Below are positions 12,436 to 22,645 of a stretch of DNA of 64,000 bases, in pieces; position 1 is the stretch's first letter, and every line of letters begins with the position of its first letter. The stretch spans positions 1,860,001 through 1,924,000 of the forward strand of contig JAQOTA010000071.1 of the NCBI GenBank assembly GCA_029532415.1, written 5' to 3'. Both the position numbers and the translations under genes were made by a program. The stretch comes from Marasmius tenuissimus. Lineage: Eukaryota > Basidiomycota > Agaricomycetes > Agaricales > Marasmiaceae. The notes under the pieces are model-generated. The model had not been told where the DNA came from. It did no database searches and worked only from the letters and a program-made list of their open reading frames with translations.

Positions 12436-13832
12436 TCACAGTTTGGCTGTCGCTGGACTTTGAATGGCTTTGTGTTGTGCAAGTTCCTTTCTCTCAGACT
12501 CCGAGACCCCAAATTCGCGTAGAATTTCGTCAGTGTGCTGTCCTGATTCCAGGAGCGAAATATCTGGAGAACTACTGGGTTGGACGAGGTCCGACGCTCC
12601 AACGATGTGAGGGTGCGGGGTCGGGATTGCAGGGAAGGATTCGCGTACGACGGCCTCCTGGGGCGAAAGCACAGGTACACAGCAAGCATCGGTTTCTTGG
12701 GACTTTTAATCAGTTAAAGCGGACTTGCACGGCACACTTCGACTTACCATGGAAGGTCTGTGCCCACTCGTCCCGGTTCCGCGTTCTAAAGCCTTTCTCC
12801 ATATAGTCCTTCAGCCTGGGCCACTCTTCATGTTTGTTCTGCGTTTCTGGGGTAGGATCCCAACCGTAGTTCCGACGGAAGTCTCCTGGAAGGGCTTTGA
12901 CGAAACCTTCGATGAAGGCGCGGAAAAATTGAGGTTCTAAACATCCTACCGACATGCACTCTTCGTCTTTGCATGGATAGATATTGTAAAACGGTGCTCC
13001 CCCATCGAGCAGGTTGCTTCCCCTCTTGCCAGCAAAGGTGCCAGCAGCAGGAATTTGCTTCAGTATCAACGGGAACGACGACAGATATCGAACTCCTTGC
13101 ACCTACAACGAGCTTAGCATATGAGATCAACCATGTGTGAGAGTCAACTCACCATGTCTGTATTGACCACTTGGCCTTTCCCGGTCTGGTAACGAGCCAA
13201 CAGAGCAAGCAATATCCCCGAAGCGCAAGTGAGGCCTCCGCCAGCGAAATCGGCGAGTAGATTCAGAGGGAATGATGGTCTGTCCTCTAACCCAGGAAGC
13301 ATCGATAAAACCCCACTGGAGGCGAGGTAATTGATGTCGTGTCCTGTGAGTTGTACTGGTCAGCGAGAAGCAACAAGGCGAAGCCCAGTAGGGTGCTTAC
13401 CAGCCATGTCCTTCTGCCTGCCAGTCCTCGGGAACCCAGACATCCTCGCATAGATCAGTCTCTCATTGAGCCCACCCTTCCCGTTCTTTCCCAAGAATAC
13501 CTCTGGTCCCAGCCCAAGTCGTTCGAGAACGCCAGGCCTGTATGGGTCGATCAACACATCCGAACTGGCAATGATTTTCTTCAAGGTTTCTCTGCCAGCT
13601 GCGACTTTCGGGTTGATAGCAATGGACCTCTTGCCTCGACAAAGAGAGTCAACTGAAACAGAACCTGGTCGGTCAATTCGAATAACGTCGGCACCATTGT
13701 CTGCGAGGATGAGGCCCGCAAACGGTCCAGGAGCGAGACCTGCGAACTGGGGAAACAATCTTCTTCTGTAACTTATCAAGTTAAGCAAATCTTCAATCTC
13801 ACCTCAACAACTTTAATGCCTTTGAGAGCCAT
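12436..13832 (-). CDS. CoA-transferase family III (CaiB/BaiF), alpha-methylacyl-CoA racemase-like
   Basis: Proteins of this family move CoA between acyl groups or, in the alpha-methylacyl-CoA racemase branch, invert the 2-methyl centre of branched acyl-CoAs before beta-oxidation. The ATG at 13832 reads [10 protein letters not shown], followed after an intron by [20 protein letters not shown] and VIRIDRPG, the family's CoA-binding start. Further along are [31 protein letters not shown] and [16 protein letters not shown] later exon set gives [10 protein letters not shown], the segment containing the catalytic Asp region in this family. The tail contains PVLSPQEA and [17 protein letters not shown]. 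Six or so exons give ~375 aa, the normal length. The C-terminus ATAKL is a possible weak peroxisomal PTS1-like signal, as many racemases are peroxisomal. It is divergent from the PhzF-like gene, with a MITE-like element between them. Confidence 0.9.
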
Positions 13833-13934
13833 TATGGATGGTTTCCAAGAAACTGAACATCGCTAAATCCTGAAGGAGGTTCGGCAACAAGCTGGTAGCG
13901 AATACCCGAGACTTCAAACCCATGACCAGTACCT

Positions 13935-14425
13935 AGCCTGGTGCCCGGGGAGGGGGGTACCGTCGTGCTCGGCTAATTTCAGACTCCGCCCTCAGGCGCT
14001 CAATGTAGCGCTCAGTACTACTGCTCAGTGACCGCCCCGGCTTGATCAGCTTACTGTGTTTTCAGTATCAGAGTGTAGTGCTTGAATGTAAAGCTTCAGA
14101 GACTCGTCAAGATGACAGGAGGGTCACGGCGGCTCCGTAGGTAACATGCACGACAGATGAAGACAAATGAATGTATCGGCGCAGCTACTGGAGGCTTTCT
14201 TTCTGTTTTCTAAGTTGTTGGTTGAGATCGCTTTCATCAAAGAGTACTTCATTGACGATACGGAAACGGAAAGTAATGTTTTCGTGGCTTTTGCGGTTGG
14301 TAGAGAGGTTCATTGATAAGATGTACTATCTTGTCAATATCGTTACTGAGCGCTGCATTGAGCACCTGAGGGCGGAGTTTGAATTTAGCCGAGCACGACG
14401 GTACCCCCTCCCCGGGTACCAGGCT
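13935..14425. mobile_element. MITE-like element with ~83-bp terminal inverted repeats
   Basis: Bases 13935-14017 and 14344-14425 are inverted copies of each other, with five substitutions and one single-base gap, about 93% identity. The outer ends read AGCCTGGTGCCCGGGG on the left and the complement of AGCCTGGTACCCGGGG on the right. The ~326-bp interior has no transposase-like frame. No clean target-site duplication could be identified. It fits a non-autonomous DNA transposon or a snap-back element. It occupies about half of the shared upstream region of the racemase-like and PhzF-like genes. Confidence 0.7.
14344..14425 (-). repeat. Right terminal inverted repeat of the MITE-like element
   Basis: This arm pairs with 13935-14017. 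The near identity of the two arms suggests a young insertion or gene-conversion between arms. Confidence 0.7.
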
Positions 14426-14750
14426 GTAATACGACAGAACGACTTATCTTCTGTGTTAGTATTACAGACGGCTAGCCAGGCTAACCAGTACCCAAAGGCG
14501 CTGGTAAAATCACGCCAAAGCAAGCAAGCGCCGGTTGAGCCTCGACTTTCGACCATCACCGATCTTTCACCTTTCACCGCGAGCGGAAAGCCAGCAAGCC
14601 AATTGGCTCTCACAGTGGAGCATTGCTTTGCTTTTCGAGCGCAAACCGGTCCATATGGTGAAAAACCTAGCTCTTCGTTCGAGTCATCGATTAAGTCCAG
14701 GATCATCGTTGGATGACTCGAACCAAGGTTCTTGAACCCGAACTTGCATC

Positions 14751-15704
14751 ATGTCGCTCAAACTCCAATACTTCGTCTACGATGTGTTCACTACCACTGC
14801 ATTTCAAGGGAATCCTTTAGCCGTCGTTCGCGTCCCCGCAACGGCGTCAATTACACAGACACACAAACAAACCATCGCAAGGGAGTTCAACTTTTCGGAG
14901 ACCACATTTGTTCATGAAGATTCCGAGTCCCAAGCCCAATCAGTCTTCCGTACGGATATCTTCACACCTTATAGGGAACTTCCGTTCGCTGGTCATCCCA
15001 CCATCGGAACCAGTTTCCATCTCCTCTCGAATAGACCCAACATCTCGGACATAACCCTACAGATCAAAGCGGGAGATACGCCCGCAGTACGCTCTGGCTA
15101 CGAGGGATCAGTCCGTCTACAAGTGCCGGTCGACTTCAAGGTCCACGCCCCTTTGGAGGTCGACCAACTTCTAGCACACCAGACACGGTTGGCACGCGAC
15201 GATCTTAAGGATGGTCATCTCACACCCATCGCGTCTATCGTCAAAGGAATGACCTTTTTCCTACTCGAACTCAACTCAGTCGACGCATTAGGTCGCATGA
15301 ATGCTTATCCGGTGGGGGCCGTCAGTGTGCCTTCCACTCATCTCGGGGCATGGACGCCCGACCCGGACAATGTCAGGACCAACGTTTACGTTTACGCTTG
15401 CACCCACTTGGAGGAGAAGAACAATGACCAATCTACCACGAGGATAAGGACACGTATGTTCTCTCGTGGAGGATTTGAAGACCCGGGGACTGGCTCCGCA
15501 GCGAGTACGTTGGCGGGATATCTAGCCCTGAAGAAAGGGAAGGGTCAGTGGCGATTCCAGATTACTCAGGGCGTGGAGATGAGGAGAACATGTGATATTG
15601 CAGTCGTCGTAGAAATTGGTGATGGAGACGTCGTTAAGAGTGTACAATTGGAGGGTAATGCGGTGAAAATCATGGAGGGCGTGGTTCAAGTCACCGACCT
15701 ATAG
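14751..15704 (+). CDS. PhzF family isomerase / phenazine-biosynthesis-like protein
   Basis: An intronless 317-aa protein, the usual length for the PhzF fold, which is made of two similar halves related to diaminopimelate epimerase. The start is MSLKLQYFVYDVF, followed by FQGNPLAVV, the conserved first-half turn. FNFSETTFV supplies the position of the catalytic Glu in PhzF-type isomerases. IFTPYRELPFAGHPTIGTS is the family hallmark, and GGFEDPGTGSAASTLAGYLA is the second-half equivalent (P-G-T-G-S-A loop). PhzF itself isomerises a dihydro-hydroxyanthranilate; most fungal members have unknown substrates. The upstream region is shared with the divergent racemase-like gene and contains the MITE-like element. 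Absence of introns is unusual here, since nearly all neighbours have several, but the codon use looks ordinary. Family call is firm; substrate is unknown. Confidence 0.93.
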   Translation: MSLKLQYFVYDVFTTTAFQGNPLAVVRVPATASITQTHKQTIAREFNFSETTFVHEDSESQAQSVFRTDIFTPYRELPFAGHPTIGTSFHLLSNRPNISDITLQIKAGDTPAVRSGYEGSVRLQVPVDFKVHAPLEVDQLLAHQTRLARDDLKDGHLTPIASIVKGMTFFLLELNSVDALGRMNAYPVGAVSVPSTHLGAWTPDPDNVRTNVYVYACTHLEEKNNDQSTTRIRTRMFSRGGFEDPGTGSAASTLAGYLALKKGKGQWRFQITQGVEMRRTCDIAVVVEIGDGDVVKSVQLEGNAVKIMEGVVQVTDL

Positions 15705-15931
15705 CTATAGACGATAGCCTTCGCGGTTGATTCAATCTACTAATCGGTGTGTTCAATATTCAATCACACCTCTTCTACTCTGATCCGCACTTCTAGCGGA
15801 GCCCACGAGACGCTCAGGCTGTGGGAAGAAAGTTTGTCGAGCACCGAGTCCTGGAGGCAGCTTGTGCGGTCGTGAGTTGTGTACTATCACGATCGTATTG
15901 GAAGCCTTATTTATACAGAGAAACGATGATA

Positions 15932-17969
15932 CTACTGATGCAAAAGATTGATGCCCTGAGCCCGAGGCACAATCTTGTAGCTGAAAGGTTCGACATAGCT
16001 GAACACGATTGTGGGCAGGCTTGCCAATACCCAGTCAAGTCATTCACTCACCTTACTATAGCCGTTGTGAAAGCGACCTTCGGTTCCACTACACAACCTT
16101 GACTATCGACCGCCTTCTCAATGCGCAAACACGCCAACACGAGCGCCATCTGAATCCAGATCGACGCCTCTGCGACGTGTAATCCAGGACAAACTCTGCG
16201 CGGAGTTTTCACAGGCTGGACATGGTCGCTGAAAGGAGTGCATCCTTACCTCCGTCCAAAACCGAATATGATCTGTCTGGGGTCATCTTCCACCTTCCGT
16301 CCGTTGAGACCCGTGAAGCGGTCGGGATCGAAAACCTCAGGATTGGAGTACACGGTCTCATCGTGCATTATCCCCCATCTAGCGTGGACTCACGTAAGTC
16401 AACCAGTATCAATCTCGTACGCTTCTGAAACTTACATATTCCCGATGATAGTCGTCTTTGCGGGAATGAAATATCCCTGATAGTCATCATCCCTCTGGGC
16501 ACTGTGAAAAAGACCTATTGGTGCGGGCTTCTCGGATCCGTGAGTAACCCATTAAGATTGTCGAATATCCTCTCACCGGATGCCAGCGAAGCACTTCAAG
16601 AAGAATGCTACCGAGGTACGGTAACCGTCCTTGTGACCAGTCCTTCAGGCTGGGAAGACGCTGCTCTTCGTTCATGAACCCATCGAGCTCAGCGTGTGCT
16701 TTATCTTGAACAACGGGGTTCTTGAGCATGCAAAACAAAAACGTTCGGACCGCCGACACAGACTTTTGAACAGGACTTGGCGTCAGCCTGTCAATCACAA
16801 AGAACCCAAAATCATGTACTTAACTGTATCTGCCCCAGCTGAGTACAGTGCACCAGCGGTCCATAGTACGATATCGTCGAGCTCTTTATCGGCATTGACA
16901 CGACCCATGCCGTCTTCTAGAAGTTTTGACGAGAACGACGGTTCAGCGATCCCGTTCTCCTACTCGAAGGTGAGGAAGGAAAGTGTGCCCCAGGTTAGAA
17001 CCACCTACCATCTGCTTCTTGACCCAGCGATGAGGCTCCAAGCTTTGGCTATATAACTGCTCCGACCATTTCTTCGCCTGACGTTTGAACCCAGCGCCAG
17101 GGAACCAATCTGGGAGGAGACGAACTATGACGAGGGCAACCATAAGAAAGGGTGCCACAAAAGATGTCCAAGCACGGGTTTTTGCCAAACTCACGTATTG
17201 GAACTGAATCAACCAGCCATTTCCCAGGCGCTGTCGCAAGCGATCCCACTCTTATACCCTCCTCGGCAATCCGAACGAAATGGTCGGCATCATCATTAAT
17301 CGTATATCCGTACGCGACTTTCATGACGACGAACGCCGCATTTCGTCGTAAGTGTTGAAAGAGATTCTCGGGGGACTCCAATATCTTGTTGACCATGTAT
17401 CTCGCCGCCTCTTCCTCGATGGCCCAGTAAGTTTGCGATGCTGTAGAGCTCAATACTTTTTGCATCAATCTTCTGTATGTCTTGCAACGTTCATTGTACG
17501 AGCTGAAGCCGTTGGAGAGAAGAGTCAGCAGGATAGATATAGGTCACGTTTCGCTCACTCACATCTGGAATATACTCTTCTCTCGCTTCATGAGCACCCC
17601 GGACATCATTGGAAGAGGCCGATCATTGTAGTTGTTGGACCGCTTGGTGAACAAGTCGTGCGCGACTTCCTTGGTATGAACCACAATTATCCGGCGTCCA
17701 AGGATATGGAAAGAGATAAGTCCCTTGGGACCTACAAAGCAGCTCGGAATCGCGGGCCGTGACGAGAAAGTGGACTATCACTCACCGTACTTCTTCGCCC
17801 AGTCAGCATACGTTCTCCAAAACTCAGTTTTTGGGTGTTGCAGAGCGACACCCAGGATGGGCAACGAGCCAGCTGGACTAGGAGGCAAAGGAAGGCCGAA
17901 GACGGTGTGACGAAAGACGACGTAGACCCATATAAGGGCTAGAGTGCCACAAATGATTGACACGAACAT
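15932..17969 (-). CDS. Cytochrome P450 monooxygenase (microsomal)
   Basis: A haem-thiolate monooxygenase of about 520 aa in about nine exons. The start at 17969 reads MFVSIICGTLALIWVYVVF, a membrane anchor. It is followed by the proline-rich hinge LPLPPSPAGSLPILG. Recognisable blocks are the C-helix region (WAIEEEAARYMVNKI), the I-helix oxygen-binding motif AGADT near 16836, and the K-helix LLEVLRWHPV, which contains the ExxR pair. The haem loop is FGFGRRVCPG, assembled across an intron that splits an Arg codon near 16200-16250. The last small exon gives YVEPFSYKIVPRAQG and stops at 15932-15934. A TATA-like box lies about 50 nt upstream. Similar P450s in mushrooms belong to large, mostly orphan clans resembling O-methylsterigmatocystin oxidoreductase-type enzymes. 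It shares orientation with the NmrA-like gene next door. Confidence 0.92.
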
Positions 17970-18019
17970 GAGACGGGATAGACGAAGAGAATGAAGGCTC
18001 TCAATTGCCCCATGCTACA

Positions 18020-18027
18020 TATTTATA
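18020..18027 (-). promoter_or_regulatory. TATA-like box of the P450 gene
   Basis: On the minus strand TATAAATA lies about 50 nt before the P450 ATG. Its spacing fits a fungal core promoter. Confidence 0.45.
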
Positions 18028-18654
18028 TGCAGCGACAAATCACAGGTGAATTGCGGTTGCCGATCTCGGGTAGGCGGATGTTTCGTAGCAAATTTTGATG
18101 AATGGTCGTTGGGAGGTGTGATGGATCATAGTGGCAGGGATGACCAACCTCTGTGTCTCGAAGGGACGATATGACTGAGCACCCGAGACACAAATCCGGC
18201 TATTGGATAGCCTATCGATAATCGAGGGAAGGACGTGTTCGCGATCGGGGGGACACAAAACAAACCTTCGAAATGCTGACTTAGGCTACCACTTTTGAGT
18301 TCAATACATGGTCAGCTGCAAGTGCAAGACTCTGCATGCGGCTGGGAAGTGCGTATCTGCCGCCAGACAAGCTGACAATTCATGATCAAAGGTGAGGCTG
18401 GACGAGCATATTGAAACAGCGAGGTTCCGAGACATCCAGGACATGCTCCACTGAGGCAGTCTTCTCTTGCAAAACTTCAGCAAGTTCTTACGCACAATGC
18501 ACATGGGGCGTTCGGGGTTCTAGAGGTATTGGAAAATATGCAGTTGTTAGTCTGACAATGCAATGATGGTTGTTGTGAGGTGGTGGCTCAAGAATGCCTT
18601 CGTTCCTTCAGTACAATTACATCCGTCCGTTTCGTTTCAAGCGGACTAAATCTA
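18028..18654. other. Intergenic between NmrA-like gene 3' end and P450 promoter
   Basis: About 630 bases with no supportable ORF. It should contain the P450 upstream control region and the 3' region of the oxidoreductase gene. Confidence 0.4.
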
Positions 18655-20077
18655 TTACACAGTCTTGACCATCACTTCAGCTTCCGTCTTGATACTTGCT
18701 AGCATGTCAGCGGTCGTCTTTGTTGGTCTCCATCCAATAGCTTTCGAACGGTTGGCCCTACAGCGCGCATTGCTCCCCATCAGATGTTGACAGGAACCAA
18801 AGACTCAATACTGCATCTCACCCGGTAATATTTGTTCATCTCCTCTTTGGTGAACGAGTTCGGTTCGGCTATCGTTGCCTTGTCAAGTTGCACCAGTACT
18901 TGTCCGATTTCTTTCGAAATGTCGAGCAGGCTATGTTCGCCATTTTCGCCAAAATAAAAGCCAGCGCGACCGTGACCCAGTGCAGGGTTGCTGACGATTG
19001 AATCATAGAGCGTGCTATACAAGTCAGCGACTGTGGGTTTGAGGGGAAGGGGGAACAACCCATGAGTACCGAATATTTGGAGAGGATCGAGATAAACCAC
19101 AACGCACGATCATGGATATCAACATTCGGCCATATGTTCTTGCCTTCGCCTACCATCCCAGCTCGTCCGCGTTGGACACCACGCTTGATCAAATTCGGGA
19201 TCTGCTGAGACTGAGAATGTGATATCCCGACCTCGAATAGTTTACCGTGTGCGATCGAGTAAATGGTCGAAGGTAAGATGATATACGACTTGATGTACCC
19301 TGGCCATAGATCTATTCAGTACCACTGGTGCATTCGATGGACTATCACGCACCTTCTTTGTCGCCTGCAACAATCGCCAGGTCAACGTGTCGATGAGGTT
19401 GGGAAGGCGGCAGGCTCTCGATTTGGGAAACGTTCTCGTCGTTGTATATTGTTTTGCTTGCATACATTCCGTTGGCGTCATCCATAAGGACACCTAAGAT
19501 TCAAACGGACGTTCCTTCAGCAATGACTCTGAACGAGGTCTGATGGGTAGTGACCTGTGCCAGACTATTGGTAATCGGGTCAGAAACGAAGTCAGCCCTT
19601 GGGTATATGAGATGAGGTGCGCACAGTATTGATGAATATGGGAGGCTTCCCGGTCTCTTTGAATCGTTTCTTCAGCCCTTTCAGCGTTAAATTTGCAGCA
19701 ACCAAATCGTCGCAGTCAGCCTACAATGTTCATGTAGCTGTTGGTTTCTGAAGAGAGATATTTTGCTTACGCACCATGGCAATAACTACATCGACCTCGG
19801 AAGCTGCTTGAACCATCACACTCTCATCGTTATGAGATCCAACAATAGTAGCGATTCCAAACTCTTTGAGCTTCTCTGCTTTCTCCGAAGACCTCACTAT
19901 GGCACGAAAGTCGAACGATGCAGCGTCAGAACGTGAAAGAAAGCGACTGAGAACAGAGCCTCCGACGTAACCTTGTCGAATTCGTCAGTCATAGACAGCG
20001 GAGATAACAGTAGACAAAGGGAAGTACTCACCAGTTGCTCCAGTGAGGAGGACCTTGGTTTTCGATTTCGACAACAT
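18655..20077 (-). CDS. NmrA-like / atypical SDR NAD(P)-binding protein
   Basis: A Rossmann-fold protein of about 350-400 aa. The start at 20077 reads MLSKSKTKVLLTGATGYVGG, which contains the glycine-rich dinucleotide-binding motif GATGYVGG directly after a short lysine-rich leader. The next exon gives FDFRAIVRSSEKAEKL, where Arg after the second strand suggests NADP preference. Later segments are VDVVIAMADCDDLVAANLT, PPIFINTVSG, SYIILPSTIYSIAHG and HVDLAIVAGDKEG. There are about six exons, ending at the TAA 18655-18657 after TEAEVMVKTV. Similar proteins act either as redox enzymes on small molecules or as NADP-sensing regulators (NmrA type). No YxxxK catalytic pair could be placed with certainty, so enzymatic activity is open. 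It lies head-to-head with the FAD oxidase gene. Confidence 0.85.
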
Positions 20078-20557
20078 GGTGGTTGTGTGAATACTTGTGA
20101 GACCTGTGACCACTTTTCCCCGGAATTTAGTGTCAAGTCCAGATGGTGCAGCTCCTTAGCTGTAGCATGAGAATAATCGACCTGATTCTGACTGAATAAA
20201 GCATGGACAGAAGAAACCTATTGGCATTGAAGCTCAGAGTTCGTTATGAAGGTGTAATCGTGAGAAAGTTTGCAAACCACAATTGAGCGCGACTCGCGAT
20301 CACGCCTCTTCGGAGTCTTCCCCAACCACCATGTTCAAACTCTTCATAGAATCCGCCAAAGCCTTTGAACCACATCCTCCTTTGCATAAGTACCCTATAA
20401 CTGTCCCGGAACATGCTTCTCGGGCTCTAGCACGGGACGTTTCCCGAAGCAACTGAATACTCAGGGAATTATACGGCAAAGCTCTCAAATTCTGTATGAC
20501 TTGTCAATATCCACCCGCCTAGGAGATTCACTAATCCCTTCTGGAATGGACTGGATC
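20078..20557. other. Divergent intergenic region
   Basis: About 480 bases between the NmrA-like gene (minus) and the FAD oxidase (plus). The two genes could be co-regulated from here. A TATA box for the plus side ends the region. Confidence 0.4.
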
Positions 20558-20565
20558 TATATAAA
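20558..20565 (+). promoter_or_regulatory. TATA box of the FAD oxidase gene
   Basis: TATATAAA lies 38 nt before the ATG at 20603. This argues against the in-frame ATG at 20546, which lies upstream of the box, and supports a start at 20603 or one of the next two Met codons. Confidence 0.55.
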
Positions 20566-20602
20566 CTACTCAGTGCTCAGCGGGATTTGCAACCCGCTTG
20601 CA

Positions 20603-22645
20603 ATGGGAGTCTTTCTTCCCATGTTCATGAGGGTCTTCGCCTTGTGTACATTCCTCCCCGTTGCTTTCGCGGAACGCTGTCGAATTCTACCCAGTGACGA
20701 CTCTTGGCCAACAAGCCAGCAATGGAACGCTTTCAACGAATCCGTTGACGGTCGGCTGATCAGGACAATTCCTGTTGGCTCTCCATGCCACGACCCGAAT
20801 TTCGATCAGGAGAAATGTGATGCAGTTCGTGCTGGATGGGCGACCCCCGGGGTTCAGTACGTCTTTCCACGTTTTTCTTCGTTTGAACGTCTTCCTAACC
20901 ACCTTCTCAGTACATCAAGCCCATCGTCAGTCATGGACTCTTTGTATACTAATCAAAGTTGCGACCCCTTCACTCCGAGAGAGCGTCCGTGCGAGATTGG
21001 TGCCTACGTACAATACTCTGTGAACGTATCTTCACCAGAACACGTCATCAAGACTATCAACATGGTGAAGGAACACAATATCCGTTTCGTTGTGAAGAAT
21101 ACGGGTCATGAGTAAGCCTGAGATATACGCTCTTCTTGCGCGTTCTGATAAATTCACCCCCTACCAGCTTCATGGGAAGGTCAACCGCCACAGGCGCAAT
21201 ATCCATATGGACGCACCATCTCCAGAACATCGCTTGGGTCCCCAATTTTACCGGCCCAACCTATACTGGATCGGCTGTGAAGGCACACGCCGGCGTTAGT
21301 GGGGGTGACTTGCTATCGTTCGCGGGCGAGCACGGGCACACCGTCGTCACGGGCGACTGTCCAGTACGTGTTCTACGGTCTACCCAGGCACGACCTTCCA
21401 GTACTCATGATCACATCGATAGAGTGTCGGCTTCGCAGGTGGATATGTTCAAGGCGGTGGACACTCCGCCATAACCAACGTGTATGGGCTCGCAGCTGAC
21501 CAAGTGTTAGAGTTTGAGGTTATCACGCCACAGGGGCAGTTTGTCGTTGCTTCTCCATCCGAAAATGAAGACCTCTTTTGGGCCTTGCAGGGCGGGGTGA
21601 GTCAATTATGGCCTCTCATTGACGCGCTATGAATCCAATCACCATAGGGAGGAGGAACATACGCCATCGTCTGGTCGGTCACCGTCAAAGCCCACCTAGA
21701 CGCCCACGTATCAGTTGGATTCCTCAATTTTACCGTCACCACTGGCACGGAAGACTACTGGAAAGCCGTCCATGCGTACCAGGCCATTATTCCGAACATC
21801 ACAGATTCGAAGATGTCAGCGTTGGCTACCTACTCTCCCCCCGCGTTCGGGATATAACCCCCATCGTCGCCTTGAATAAGAGCGAATCCGACATCCGGGA
21901 AGTTTTCCAACCTTTGGTCCAAACTCTCGACGCCCTTGGTGTCAACTGTAGCTTCACGACTTTCTCGAAAGCCACCTACTTGGAAGGCTACAAAAACGCA
22001 GGATTCCCTGAGACGCCCGTCGGAGGCCAGTTGAACGGCGGTCGTTTGCTCCCGAGGTCGCTTTGGGAGAGTGAAGCTTCTTTCGACGCGCTAGAGAACA
22101 CCATCCGCGGGGTCATCGACTCTGGGGCAGCCGCTTGGGAGATCACGTTGAGACCCACGTTGGAGGTTGCGGGGCACCCGAAGAATGCGATTCTCCCTGC
22201 TTGGCGAGAGGCGCAGACGCTTTTTACTCCAGTAGTGTAAGTTTTATCTCTGGTCGCGACGTTCGGGTACTTATATTCATCCCAACCTTAGAGCGTATCC
22301 TCCGACTACACCTTTTGAGCAACTTCTTCGGGATCAAAACAGGATCACGAACGAGTTCGATCCACCGTTGAAGAAGCTGGCGCCTGAATCTGGAGCGTAT
22401 TTGAACGAGGTCAGGGTGCACGTTTGCTCTTGATTACGGACAAACTTTCTAAGCTTTACGATGCTATCTTATTACAGGCTAACGTTGACGATCCTGACTT
22501 CAAGCAATCGTTTTACGGCGTCAATTATGATCGACTGCTTGCTATCAAGGACAAATGGGACCCTAATGAAATTTTGTATGGGTCGATAGCAGTTGGAGGA
22601 GATCGTTGGTACCAAAATGTGGACGGGAGACTTTGCAGAAGGTGA
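20603..22645 (+). CDS. Secreted FAD-linked oxidoreductase, berberine-bridge-enzyme type (bicovalent FAD)
   Basis: A BBE-like (VAO/PCMH superfamily) oxidase of about 560-580 aa in about eight exons. The chosen start gives a signal peptide, MGVFLPMFMRVFALCTFLPV followed by AFA and then a Cys-rich start. The FAD domain contains IRFVVKNTGHD, where the His is at the usual 8-alpha-histidyl attachment site. It also has VVTGDCPSVGFAGGYVQGGG, built across an intron, where Cys is at the 6-S-cysteinyl site. Together these indicate bicovalently bound FAD. The middle reads NVYGLAADQVLEFEVITP and WALQGGGGGTYAIVWS. The C-terminal BBE segment is FYGVNYDRLLAIKDKWDPNE followed by Ile-Leu-Tyr-Gly, which is diagnostic, and the protein ends at 22645. 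Such enzymes oxidise sugars, lignols or alkaloid-like compounds outside the cell or in the secretory path. It neighbours the NmrA-like gene head-to-head. Substrate is unknown. Confidence 0.92.

Noticed and set aside
14171..14716. 181-codon frame crossing the right inverted repeat
   Set aside because: It runs through the repeat arm and the PhzF-like promoter and shows no family feature.
20501..20602. Longer N-terminus for the FAD oxidase from 20501 or 20546
   Set aside because: The first begins with TTG and both lie upstream of or inside the TATA region; the signal peptide is well formed from 20603.
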